Of a DNA stretch of 6,677 nt, positions 1 to 6,337 are shown piece after piece (the stretch's first letter is position 1; each line of letters opens with the position of its first letter). Position numbers and translations under genes: made by a program. Source of the DNA: an uncultured Opitutaceae bacterium (lineage in GTDB: Bacteria > Verrucomicrobiota > Verrucomicrobiia > Opitutales > Opitutaceae); assembly GCA_937902865.1 (NCBI GenBank), contig CALFNJ010000464.1, positions 1 to 6,677 on the forward strand, read 5' to 3'. The notes beneath the pieces are model-generated. The model was given only the letters and a program-made list of their open reading frames with translations. It searched no databases and was not told the origin of the DNA.

Positions 1-1674
1 GCTCATGTTCGCGAGGAACATGGACTTCATCTGCGTCGCGTCTTCCGCCTTGGCACGGGCGACCCGCAGCTCCTCGGCGATCCGCTTCTGGTCCGTGATG
101 TCCACCAGCAGCCCGATCAGTCCGCCGGGCGAACCGTCGGCGAGTTTGAAGCCGTCGACCGAGTAAAGGGTGATGTGCTCCGTCCCGTCGGCATAGGTGA
201 TCGGCAGGTCGTAGCTGCGGCGGCTGGCCTCCTGGATGACCGCCAGGTCCTGGGCGTGGAATTTCCTGCGCTCCTCCTCGGGCAGAAACGGCAGATCCAG
301 CACCGTCTTGCCCTCCAGGGCGTCCGCCGTGACGCGGAAGGTCCGCTCATAGGCGCTGTTGCAGCCGATGAAACGCGCCTGGGCATCCTTGAAGAACATC
401 GGATAGGGAATCGTATCGAGCAGCGCGCGCTGGAACGTGACGCGATACGCCAGCTCCTGCTCCGCCTCCTTGGCTTCGGTGATGTCCTGGTTCACCCCGA
501 ACAGCTCCTTCGCCCGGCCCTCGGCGTCGCGCACGATGTGGCCGGACGAATGCAGCCAGATCACGCGTCCGTCGGTCGGACGCTTGAACGCATAGACGGC
601 GTCATAACGCGGACTGCGTCCGGCCACCGCGGCATCGAACGAGGCAAACGTCGCCTCCGCCGCCGCCGGATTGCCGAGCCGGACCTGCTTTGCCCAATCC
701 GCGAGCAGGTAGCGGAAATTTGGCACCGGGTCCTGGCCGAGCAGCTTCGCCCCGCGCTCGGAGGAGTAATACCAATCGGGTTCGTCGAAGGAGACCCGCC
801 AATAGTTTGTCTTCGTCAGGTCGAGCGCGGTGTCCGACAACAGATTAATCTGGCGCAGCGCCTCGGCCTGCTGCGCAAGCTGCTTGGCCTGTACGTCGGT
901 CTGAGCCGCGCCTTGCTTCAGCACTTCGACGGAGCGCGCAAGGCTGCCCGTCTCATCCGTGGCTTTCACGTAGGGCACCGGCTTGTCGTAGTCGCCGGCC
1001 GCGATGGTCCGGACCGACGCCTCGAGCGCACGGATCGGCGTGACGATGCGCCGGAACGTCAGAAACCCCAGGCCCGCCGTCACCAGGAATCCGAGGGCGC
1101 CGGCAATCCACAGCCGCTGGCGCACCGTCTCGGTCGTCTCGACCATCGCCGCGGCGGCGGTCGCGGCGGTCGTCTCGTTGTGGTGAATCCATTCCTCGGA
1201 GGCTTCGTTCACCCGGATGGCCACGTCGCGCATCCTGCCATGCAGCCGCTCGTAGGCGTCGGCGGCCTGCCCGCGGTCCGCTTCCGCCATCACTTCTCTC
1301 GCACCGGCGATCCACTCCTGCACGAGGCCGCGGAAATTCTCGAGCAACTGCCGATCTTCCTGCCCGGTGACCAGCGCACGGGCATAGTATTCGAACAGCC
1401 GGTTCATCTCCGCCTCGGTCAGCCGGAAATGCGCCGCGACGGCGTTCCGCTGAGTGACGTCGGTGGTCGTGACGTAGTCGCGGGCGTCCACCCGCAATTC
1501 GCCGTAGGCCCGCGTCACGCTGCCGAGGATCGCCAGCGTCGGCACCTGGATGTCGGCCATGTCCTGCCCGTGGTCGTCGATCGTGGTGAGCTGGAGATGG
1601 ACGAAGACCGCCAGGCCGGCCAACACGAGGAGCGGCACGGCCAGCAGGAGGGCCAGGCGTTTCGCGATGTTCAT
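1..1674 (-). CDS. Membrane sensor histidine kinase with HAMP and two PAS domains, 3' end outside the window
   Basis: An inner-membrane sensor kinase, read from ATG at 1674; 558 residues are visible. The first TM is about residues 7-27. A mostly helical extracytoplasmic region of about 160 residues follows, resembling the four-helix-bundle (4HB_MCP/CHASE3-like) sensors, and the second TM is about 188-207. HAMP is about 208-262, with the typical P213 and an E241-T-G-S-L-A segment. A first PAS/PAC covers about 279-400, ending in FGVNQDITEAKEAE. A second PAS/PAC covers about 415-530, ending in GLLVDITDQKRIAEEL. The last visible residues, KAEDATQMKSMFLANMS, are the standard lead-in to a HisKA H-box, so the histidine should be the next codon outside the window. 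A chemoreceptor or diguanylate cyclase is therefore unlikely. An in-frame TAG at 1684-1686 limits the start, and ATG 1674 is the only good one; no clear SD precedes it. It is divergent from the receiver-kinase gene at 1863. Ligand and output are unknown, and whether a C-terminal receiver exists cannot be seen. Confidence 0.9.
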   Translation of the reverse strand, partial: MNIAKRLALLLAVPLLVLAGLAVFVHLQLTTIDDHGQDMADIQVPTLAILGSVTRAYGELRVDARDYVTTTDVTQRNAVAAHFRLTEAEMNRLFEYYARALVTGQEDRQLLENFRGLVQEWIAGAREVMAEADRGQAADAYERLHGRMRDVAIRVNEASEEWIHHNETTAATAAAAMVETTETVRQRLWIAGALGFLVTAGLGFLTFRRIVTPIRALEASVRTIAAGDYDKPVPYVKATDETGSLARSVEVLKQGAAQTDVQAKQLAQQAEALRQINLLSDTALDLTKTNYWRVSFDEPDWYYSSERGAKLLGQDPVPNFRYLLADWAKQVRLGNPAAAEATFASFDAAVAGRSPRYDAVYAFKRPTDGRVIWLHSSGHIVRDAEGRAKELFGVNQDITEAKEAEQELAYRVTFQRALLDTIPYPMFFKDAQARFIGCNSAYERTFRVTADALEGKTVLDLPFLPEEERRKFHAQDLAVIQEASRRSYDLPITYADGTEHITLYSVDGFKLADGSPGGLIGLLVDITDQKRIAEELRVARAKAEDATQMKSMFLANMS

Positions 1675-1729
1675 GCGGTCATGCTAGAGGCGCTTTGGGC
1701 GCGAGGGCGAGATTCACTCTTCACTCATA

Positions 1730-1848
1730 CCTTCGGAATTTCACCACAGAGACACCGAGGCACCGAGGAAATCCCCAAGCTCAATTTCCAAACGCCAAAA
1801 ACCGGATCGACTCGGTGTCTCCGTGCCTCTGTGGTGAAACTCCGAAGG
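1730..1848. repeat. Long imperfect inverted repeat with 8-mer triplets in both arms
   Basis: The arms are 1730-1768 and 1810-1848, 39 nt each, matching at 34 positions, around a 41-nt AT-richer centre. Both outer ends begin CCTTCGGA. Each arm carries three consecutive 8-mers of the form CACNGAGR: CACAGAGA, CACCGAGG, CACCGAGG at 1745-1768 on plus, and CACAGAGG, CACGGAGA, CACCGAGT on minus at 1810-1833. It fills most of the 188-bp gap between the two divergent signalling genes and ends 14 bp before the ATG at 1863. RNA crossing it could fold into a large hairpin. It looks like a dispersed non-coding repeat (REP-like); a mobilising enzyme is not visible. The frame of the downstream gene happens to stay open through it. 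Confidence 0.85.
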
Positions 1849-1862
1849 TTCAGCCCCCGCCT

Positions 1863-2963
1863 ATGAACTCCGCCACTCCGCGCCGCCCGTGCATGCTGAT
1901 CGTCGATGACACGCCGGCCAACATCCAGATTCTCGTCGGGCTGCTCCAGGCGGACCATGAGCTGAAGGTCGCCACCCGCGGCGAGCAGGCGCTCAAGATC
2001 GCCGAGCAGACGCCGCAGCTGGATCTGATCCTCCTCGACGTGATGATGCCGGAGATGGATGGCTACGAGGTGTGCCAGCGGCTCCGCGCCGCCGAGGCCA
2101 CGCGCGACATCCCGATCATTTTTCTCACCGCCAAGTCCGAGGTCGACGACATCGTCCGCGGCTTCGACCTCGGCGCGAACGACTACGTGGTGAAGCCGTT
2201 CCGCGCGCCGGAACTGCTCGCCCGCGTGCGCACCCACCTCCTCGTCCGCGCCCAGCAGCGCGAGATCGCGGAGAAGAACCTCGAGCTGCGGGAAATCCTC
2301 CAGATCGTGTCGCACGACGTCGCCAATCATCTCGGCGTGATGAGCATGAATCTCGAGCTGATCGCGATGGGCTCGGGCATCACCTTCGAAAAGGTGCAGC
2401 CCCGCATGGCCGCCGCGGTGCGCAACGGCATCGCGCTGACGACGCTCGTCCGCGACCTGCGGCGCGCCGAGGAAAAGGGCCTGATGCTTCAGACGGTTTC
2501 CCTAACGGCGGCGCTCGACGAGGCGCTGCTGCTGGCCGAGGGCCGGCTGCAGGACAAGAAAGTCACCGTGAGCAAGCAGGTCTCCGACCTGAAAGTGGTC
2601 GCGGAGCCTGTCGCGCTCACGAACTCGGTTTTCGGCAACATCCTGTCCAACGCGATCAAGTTCTCCCACCCCGGCGGCAGCATCGACATCTCCGCCGCGG
2701 TCGAAAACGGCCAGGCCTGCATCCGCCTCCGCGACCACGGCATCGGCATGCCGCCCGCGGTGCTGGCGAAGCTCTTCGACGTGAGCAAGAGCCACAGCCG
2801 CAAGGGCACCTCGGGCGAATCCGGCACGGGCTTCGGCATGCCGGTGATGAAAAAATTCGTGACGATGTTCGGCGGCACCGTCGAGGTGACCGCCCGCGAA
2901 AGCACGACCCATCCCGACGACCACGGCACGGAGTTCGCCCTCCGCCTCAAGCTGGCGCCGTAA
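1863..2963 (+). CDS. Receiver-histidine kinase fusion protein (REC-HisKA-HATPase)
   Basis: A soluble 366-residue signalling protein with no TM segment. The receiver (about 9-127) has acidic residues D15/D16, phospho-acceptor D59 in LILLDVMMPEMDG, T89 and K111 (VVKPF). A short helical linker leads to the dimerisation helix with the putative phospho-histidine H151 in IVSHDVANHLGVM. The catalytic ATPase domain (about 210-366) shows an N box (NILSNAIKFS, N259/N263), a G1 box DHGIGM at 291-296, an F box LFDVS and a G2 box GTGFGMPV at 321-328. The H-box lacks the usual R and P of HELRTP but keeps the D-x-x-N spacing (D152, N155) linked to phosphatase activity in HisKA proteins. With no sensor domain it probably takes phosphate from another kinase, perhaps the divergent membrane kinase (inference). 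ATG 1863 was chosen because it directly precedes the receiver; upstream in-frame sequence is repeat DNA. No SD is visible. Confidence 0.93.
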   Translation: MNSATPRRPCMLIVDDTPANIQILVGLLQADHELKVATRGEQALKIAEQTPQLDLILLDVMMPEMDGYEVCQRLRAAEATRDIPIIFLTAKSEVDDIVRGFDLGANDYVVKPFRAPELLARVRTHLLVRAQQREIAEKNLELREILQIVSHDVANHLGVMSMNLELIAMGSGITFEKVQPRMAAAVRNGIALTTLVRDLRRAEEKGLMLQTVSLTAALDEALLLAEGRLQDKKVTVSKQVSDLKVVAEPVALTNSVFGNILSNAIKFSHPGGSIDISAAVENGQACIRLRDHGIGMPPAVLAKLFDVSKSHSRKGTSGESGTGFGMPVMKKFVTMFGGTVEVTARESTTHPDDHGTEFALRLKLAP

Positions 2964-2982
2964 ATACGTTCGATCCGTCTCG

Positions 2983-3006
2983 CGCAGAGCCGCAGAAGCA
3001 CGGAGA
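2983..3006 (+). repeat. Triplet of degenerate 8-mers C(A/G)CNGAGR
   Basis: Three abutting 8-mers, CGCAGAGC, CGCAGAAG and CACGGAGA, start 19 bp after the stop of the receiver-kinase gene. This copy has no inverted partner nearby and is more degenerate than the pair at 1730-1848, but phase and unit length are the same. Confidence 0.7.
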
Positions 3007-3050
3007 TCGGATTCAAAAATCCCGCAGCTCGCCCCTCGCTCGAAATGGGG

Positions 3051-3070
3051 ACGCGACCTCCCGGTCGCGT
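3051..3070. repeat. Perfect 8-bp hairpin with TCCC loop
   Basis: ACGCGACC, loop TCCC, then GGTCGCGT: a perfect 8-bp stem with a 4-nt loop, downstream of the receiver-kinase gene. There is no T-run after it, so it is not a standard intrinsic terminator. It has the same stem length and loop as the two neighbouring hairpins at 3085-3104 and 3148-3167, although its stem sequence differs. Confidence 0.75.
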
Positions 3071-3076
3071 GGTTCG

Positions 3077-3175
3077 AAGGTGGAGCGCGTTGTCCCTAAC
3101 GCGCTGAAACCGTTATCTGCGCTCCACGACCGAACAGACTCCAACCGGCGCGTTAGGGATAACGCGCCCCACCTT
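3077..3175. repeat. 28-bp-arm inverted repeat made of two opposed hairpins, between convergent genes
   Basis: Arms 3077-3104 and 3148-3175 match at 26 of 28 positions. Each arm contains its own hairpin: GCGCGTTG-TCCC-TAACGCGC at 3085-3104 (one G-T pair) and GCGCGTTA-GGGA-TAACGCGC at 3148-3167 (perfect). The right hairpin begins 22 bp past the CLC stop codon (minus strand), and the left one lies past the receiver-kinase gene (plus strand), so the pair sits between two convergent 3' ends. A second nested option exists, GTGGAGCGC at 3080-3088 with GCGCTCCAC at 3119-3127. It may limit read-through or protect 3' ends (inference); there are no U-tracts. Confidence 0.8.
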
Positions 3176-3189
3176 CAGGATCGTCCAGC

Positions 3190-4476
3190 TCACTCCGGCC
3201 GCTTCGCCACGCCGATGCGCTGGGCGTGATAGATGCCGGATTTTCCGCTGCAGTAATAGGCGACGAAGCAGGCCACCGCGAAATAGACGGTGTAGTGCGA
3301 GCCGAAGAGCTCGATGCCCATGATCGTGCAGGCGAGCGGGGTGTTGCTCGCGCCGGCGAAGACCGCGATGAAGCCGAGGCCGGCAAACAGGTCCACGGGC
3401 GCACCGAGCAGGCTCGCGAGCACATTGCCCAGCGCGGCGCCGATGAAGAACAGCGGCGTGACTTCGCCGCCCTTGAAGCCGGCCGCGAGCGTCACGGCGG
3501 TGAAGAGCAGTTTCCACCACCAGCTCCAGGGCGTCGCTCCGCCCGGCGTGAACGCCGAGAGCAGCGTGATCGCGTTCGAATGGAAGGCGTGGACCCCGAG
3601 GCCGAGGTAGTCGTGGGTGCCGACCACATAGACGAGACCGATCACCAGCGCACCGCCCAGCGCTGCGCGCAACGGTGCGGCCGGGGCGATCCGCTTGAAC
3701 GTGTGCTGCAATCCGTGCGTGAGCTCGGAGAAAAGTTTGCTGACCAAACCGCTCGCGACGCCGACGAGCACCACCTTGGTCATCAGGGTCGCATCGAACT
3801 GCGCGAGGTGTTCGCCGCTGTCGGCGATATCGATGTGATAGCTGGTGTGGTGCACGCCCCAGGCGGAGCAGGTCGCGTCGCCCACCACGCTCGCCACCAG
3901 CACCGGAATGAGCGCGTCGTACTGCACGCGTCCGATCACCAGGACTTCCATCGCGAAGACCGCGCCCGTCAGCGGCGTGCCGAAGACGGAGCCAAAGCCC
4001 GCCGCCACGCCCGCCAGCAGGAGCAGGCGCTGGTTGTTCGCGCTGAATTTGCAGAGCCGCCCGTAGGCGCTCGCGAGGCTGCCGCCCATCTGCACGGCCG
4101 TGCCTTCGCGGCCCGCCGAGCCGCCGAAGAGATGCGTCACCAGCGTGCTCACCAGAATCAGCGGCGCCATGCGCGTCGGCACGCCGCCGCCCGGCTGGTG
4201 AATCTGTTCCAGGATGAGGTTGTTGCCGCCTTCCGTGGACTTCCCGATCCGGTGGTAAACCCAGCCCAGCACAATGCCCGCGACCGGCAGCAGGAAAAGC
4301 AGCCAGCCGTAGCGCCAGTGGAGCTCCGTCACCCGGTCGAGCGACCAGAGAAACAGCGCGCTCGCCGAGCCGGAGAGCAGGCCCACCGGGATCACGAGCA
4401 GCGTCCAAAGCAGGAGCTGGCGCAGGTTGCCCGCGTGATCGCGGAAATTCAGAAACTTCCAGAGATTTGAAGACAT
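3190..4476 (-). CDS. eriC: CLC-type fluoride/proton antiporter (CLC-F, EriC-F branch)
   Basis: A 428-residue polytopic inner-membrane protein of the CLC family, and almost certainly the F-/H+ exchanging subgroup. Visible marks are GREGTAVQMGG at 122-132 with the gating glutamate E124, GFGSVFGTPLTGAVFAMEVL at 160-179, and GFKGGEVTPLFFIGAALGN at 333-351. Where chloride-type CLCs have GSGIP (the anion-coordinating serine), this protein has GGNNL at 83-87; replacement of that serine by N or M is known for the CLC-F clade. There is no C-terminal CBS domain, as usual in bacterial short forms. The leader carries a fluoride riboswitch, which supports the assignment independently. ATG 4476 is preceded by AGGA with 6-nt spacing. 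The gene has its own leader and candidate promoter, so it is probably monocistronic. The job is expelling fluoride that enters as HF. Plain chloride transport is the alternative and is much less likely. Confidence 0.93.
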   Translation of the reverse strand: MSSNLWKFLNFRDHAGNLRQLLLWTLLVIPVGLLSGSASALFLWSLDRVTELHWRYGWLLFLLPVAGIVLGWVYHRIGKSTEGGNNLILEQIHQPGGGVPTRMAPLILVSTLVTHLFGGSAGREGTAVQMGGSLASAYGRLCKFSANNQRLLLLAGVAAGFGSVFGTPLTGAVFAMEVLVIGRVQYDALIPVLVASVVGDATCSAWGVHHTSYHIDIADSGEHLAQFDATLMTKVVLVGVASGLVSKLFSELTHGLQHTFKRIAPAAPLRAALGGALVIGLVYVVGTHDYLGLGVHAFHSNAITLLSAFTPGGATPWSWWWKLLFTAVTLAAGFKGGEVTPLFFIGAALGNVLASLLGAPVDLFAGLGFIAVFAGASNTPLACTIMGIELFGSHYTVYFAVACFVAYYCSGKSGIYHAQRIGVAKRPE

Positions 4477-4515
4477 GATGATTCCTAGTGCGTTGATTCG
4501 CAGTAGGAGTCATCA
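4476..4515 (-). promoter_or_regulatory. SD-sequestering switch hairpin (riboswitch expression platform)
   Basis: On the transcript, TGATGACTCCTA (4515-4504, the conserved 3' end of the aptamer) can pair with TAGGAATCATCA (4487-4476, the SD through the A of the start codon) at 11 of 12 positions. Inside, TGCG (4502-4499) pairs with CGCA (4492-4489) across a C-C mismatch, closing a 6-nt loop AATCAA. Formation would bury both the SD and the start. It uses the strand the fluoride-bound aptamer needs, so the two folds exclude each other. This predicts translation off without fluoride and on with it. Confidence 0.8.
4483..4486 (-). promoter_or_regulatory. Shine-Dalgarno AGGA of the CLC-F gene
   Basis: AGGA lies six nucleotides before ATG 4476 and fixes that start. 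It lies in the 3' arm of the switch hairpin. Confidence 0.75.
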
Positions 4516-4577
4516 GCACCAACTTGCGTCGGGCGGTTCCCCCGGGAAGCGGGGTCGGCAGAATCCATTGCCGAGGC
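4503..4577 (-). promoter_or_regulatory. Fluoride riboswitch aptamer (crcB motif)
   Basis: Read on the minus strand, the conserved blocks of the crcB motif occur in order: GGCAATGGATTCTGCC (4572-4557), AACCGCC (4538-4532) and CTGATGACTCCTAC (4516-4503). Between the first two blocks is a 5-bp hairpin CCCCG-CTTCC-CGGGG (4554-4540). After the second is CCGAC-GCAA-GTTGG (4532-4519), with a GNRA-type loop. The 5' boundary is approximate. Fluoride riboswitches bind F- through Mg2+ and are known upstream of crcB/fluc and eriC-F genes, which matches the CLC-F gene 27 nt downstream. Confidence 0.93.
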
Positions 4578-4584
4578 GGTGCAA

Positions 4585-4614
4585 ATCAGAGCGGAGAGCG
4601 CCCGGAGCGGACAA
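4585..4614 (-). promoter_or_regulatory. Candidate sigma-70 promoter for the riboswitch leader
   Basis: TTGTCC (4614-4609) and TCTGAT (4590-4585), spaced 18 bp, each match the consensus at four of six positions. A start at about 4578 would fall just upstream of the first aptamer block, which is the main support. The motifs themselves are weak. Confidence 0.35.
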
Positions 4615-4670
4615 GGCTAAATTTGGGAGGTGGAAATCAGGAAAATGGGAATCGACCCTCGATCCGGGTG

Positions 4671-4809
4671 AATTCGGAAGCCAGGAAGCCATGAACCAGA
4701 TGATTCATTCCGGTCGGTTTCGCACAGAGGCGCTGAGACGCAGAGGTCGAACACGGAGATGCTTTATTCAGAAGCGAGAAAGTGGTCATGGCTTTCTGGC
4801 TTCTGAATT
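4671..4809. repeat. 24-bp-arm inverted repeat overlapping the MFS stop codon
   Basis: Arms 4671-4694 and 4786-4809 match at 22 of 24 positions; both contain the core GAAGCCAG(G/A)AAGCCATGA, facing each other. The right arm is exactly the last eight codons of the MFS gene (N-S-E-A-R-K-P-stop). The 91 bp between the arms contain an 8-mer triplet. The upstream part of the gap (4615-4670) shows nothing recognisable beyond purine-rich sequence. Confidence 0.8.
4723..4746 (+). repeat. Triplet of degenerate 8-mers C(A/G)CNGAGR
   Basis: CACAGAGG, CGCTGAGA and CGCAGAGG abut, and a further CACGGAGA unit follows after 5 nt (4752-4759). Same family as the copies at 1745-1768, 1810-1833 and 2983-3006. 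It lies between the arms of the 24-bp inverted repeat. Confidence 0.75.
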
Positions 4810-6243
4810 TCCCGGGCGCGCTCCGGCGGCCAGGGAGGGCGCGATCCCAATCAGGACCGCCGCCACCCCAAAGGTGACGCGCATGCCGACGGCCACCGCT
4901 TCGGGCGCTGCGGTGGCAACGTCCCTCGTCTTTGCCGCAAACGCGAAGACCGCTCCCATCACGGACGTCCCGGTGATCAGGCCGAGATTGCGCGACAGGT
5001 TCAGCATTCCGGAGATCACCCCGCGCTGATCCGAAGGCACATCCCGCAGCACCGCCGTGTTGTTGGCGGTCTGAAACAATGCGTAGCCGAAGGTGATCGT
5101 GACGATCGGCACCACATAGTGCGTCACGCCCGGCGCTCCGAACAGGGCAAGCGTCAGCGTCCCGGTCGCGATGGCGGCGAGTCCGATCCCACCGACACGT
5201 CCAGCCCCGAGCCGGTCGACCATCTGCCCCGCCGGCAGGCCCATCACGGCGGCCACCAGCGGACCAATCGACAGCACAACTCCGACCGTGCCCGCTCCGA
5301 GCCCGAGTCCTCGGGAAAGATAGAATGGCCCGACGGTCAGCGTCGTCATCAACACCGTCGAAACGAGTCCCGTTGTGATGAAGCCCGTCCGCAAATGAGC
5401 CTCCCGGAATACCGCCAGGCGGATCAGGGGAAATCGCACCCTCGCTTCGATCCACGCGAACGCACCGACCAGGCCGCCGGCGATCGTCAGCAAAACCAGG
5501 TTGAGTGAACCAAACCGGCCGCCTCGCGCACTCGTCATCGCCAGCGCATAGGTCGCCAAGGCAAACGCCATCAGCAGCGTGCCGAGCCCATCGAAGCTCG
5601 CACGTCCAGTCGGAGCCGGGCGGGCATCCGCCGGCAGATGGCGGCGCGCGAGCAGGAATGCGAAGATTCCCAACGGGACATTGCTCAGGAAAATCGCCCG
5701 CCAGCCCACTTGGGCGATCAACAGGCCGCCCAGCGAAGGTCCCAACGCCGTGCCGATGGCGGACGTGGTTCCGAGCAGACCCATCGCCCGGCCCGTGCGC
5801 GTCTTCGGCACGATTTCCCCGACGAACGCCATGGACAGCGCCATCATGGCCGCGGCCCCGAGGCCTTGCAGCGCGCGCGCCATCACCAGCCACCCCAGGG
5901 TGGAAACAGCTCCCGACCACGCCGAGGCCGTCGTGAACAGGACGATCCCCGCCAGGAACAACCGACGGCGGCCCACGAGATCGCCCAGCCGGCCGACGCC
6001 GACGATCAGCGAGGTCACCGCAAGCAGGTACGCGAGGACGACCCATTGGATCTGCTGGAACGTCGCGCCCAGCACCTCCGCCAGCGTGGGCAGGGCCACG
6101 TTCGCGATGCTGGTGCCGAGAGACGACAGCAGCATGGCGAGCGCAAGGCCGGCGAGCGCTCCGCGCGTGGAGGCCACGGATTCTGATTCCATCGCCGCCG
6201 GAATGGCTGCGGCCGGCGCTTCGCTTGTCATCATCTTCGACAT
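4786..6243 (-). CDS. MFS drug-efflux transporter, DHA2 (EmrB/QacA-like, 14 TMS)
   Basis: A 485-residue inner-membrane proton-driven exporter. After an Ala/Ser-rich cytoplasmic N-terminus (1-27), TM1 contains SIANVALPTL (45-54), typical of DHA2. Motif A GRLGDLVGRRR is at 84-94, motif B-like RALQGLGAA at 123-131, antiporter motif C within LGTTSAIGTALGPSLGGLL at 157-175, and WRAIFLSNVPLG at 181-192. Two extra hydrophobic helices (about 218-236 and 246-265) separate the halves, pointing to 14 rather than 12 TMS. A second motif A-like GQMVDRLGAGR is at 339-349. The substrate cannot be read from sequence. The start is taken as ATG 6243; Met4, Met5 and Met18 are alternatives before TM1. No SD is present, and a good -10 box lies only 6 nt upstream, so the message may be leaderless. 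The gene is divergent from a LysR-type regulator, its likely controller. The final codons and stop lie in a repeat arm. Confidence 0.92.
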   Translation of the reverse strand: MSKMMTSEAPAAAIPAAMESESVASTRGALAGLALAMLLSSLGTSIANVALPTLAEVLGATFQQIQWVVLAYLLAVTSLIVGVGRLGDLVGRRRLFLAGIVLFTTASAWSGAVSTLGWLVMARALQGLGAAAMMALSMAFVGEIVPKTRTGRAMGLLGTTSAIGTALGPSLGGLLIAQVGWRAIFLSNVPLGIFAFLLARRHLPADARPAPTGRASFDGLGTLLMAFALATYALAMTSARGGRFGSLNLVLLTIAGGLVGAFAWIEARVRFPLIRLAVFREAHLRTGFITTGLVSTVLMTTLTVGPFYLSRGLGLGAGTVGVVLSIGPLVAAVMGLPAGQMVDRLGAGRVGGIGLAAIATGTLTLALFGAPGVTHYVVPIVTITFGYALFQTANNTAVLRDVPSDQRGVISGMLNLSRNLGLITGTSVMGAVFAFAAKTRDVATAAPEAVAVGMRVTFGVAAVLIGIAPSLAAGARPGNSEARKP

Positions 6244-6249
6244 GGCGGG

Positions 6250-6279
6250 AGTATAACGCCGTCGTGGGATGGCGGAAGA
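6250..6279 (-). promoter_or_regulatory. Candidate MFS promoter giving a leaderless mRNA
   Basis: A near-consensus -10 box TATACT (6255-6250) ends 6 nt before ATG 6243, so transcription would start at or next to the A of the start codon. The -35 region (TCTTCC, 6279-6274) is poor, as expected for an activator-dependent promoter. Confidence 0.45.
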
Positions 6280-6288
6280 CGCAGCGTT

Positions 6289-6305
6289 TGCACTTTATTC
6301 GTGCA
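6289..6305. promoter_or_regulatory. Palindromic operator candidate for the LysR-type regulator
   Basis: TGCAC-N7-GTGCA is a perfect dyad in the gap between the divergent MFS and LysR genes. Its centre is about 54 bp upstream of the predicted MFS start of transcription, close to where LysR-type activators usually bind. It is not the textbook T-N11-A spacing, so the assignment rests on position and symmetry. Confidence 0.45.
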
Positions 6306-6337
6306 TGGAACGCCACATCGTGTCGGCCTTCGCCGCC

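Noticed and set aside
1745..1833. CRISPR-like array
   Set aside because: The units are 8 nt, abutting and partly inverted; there are no spacers of regular length and no cas genes.
1695..1862. N-terminal extension of the receiver-kinase (start at 1695)
   Set aside because: The added residues are translated inverted repeat; receiver domains begin right after the ATG at 1863.
175..1866. Long plus-strand open frame opposite the membrane kinase
   Set aside because: It lies antisense to a gene with clear TM, HAMP and PAS domains, and its translation is Arg/Gly-rich with no recognisable domain. High GC explains the absence of stops.
3051..3175. Intrinsic terminators at the hairpin cluster
   Set aside because: No T-run follows any hairpin on either strand, so only a looser role at gene ends can be proposed.
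3226..4470. Long plus-strand open frame opposite the CLC gene
   Set aside because: Its charged, low-complexity translation mirrors the CLC codons; the minus frame has all CLC motifs, an SD and a riboswitch.
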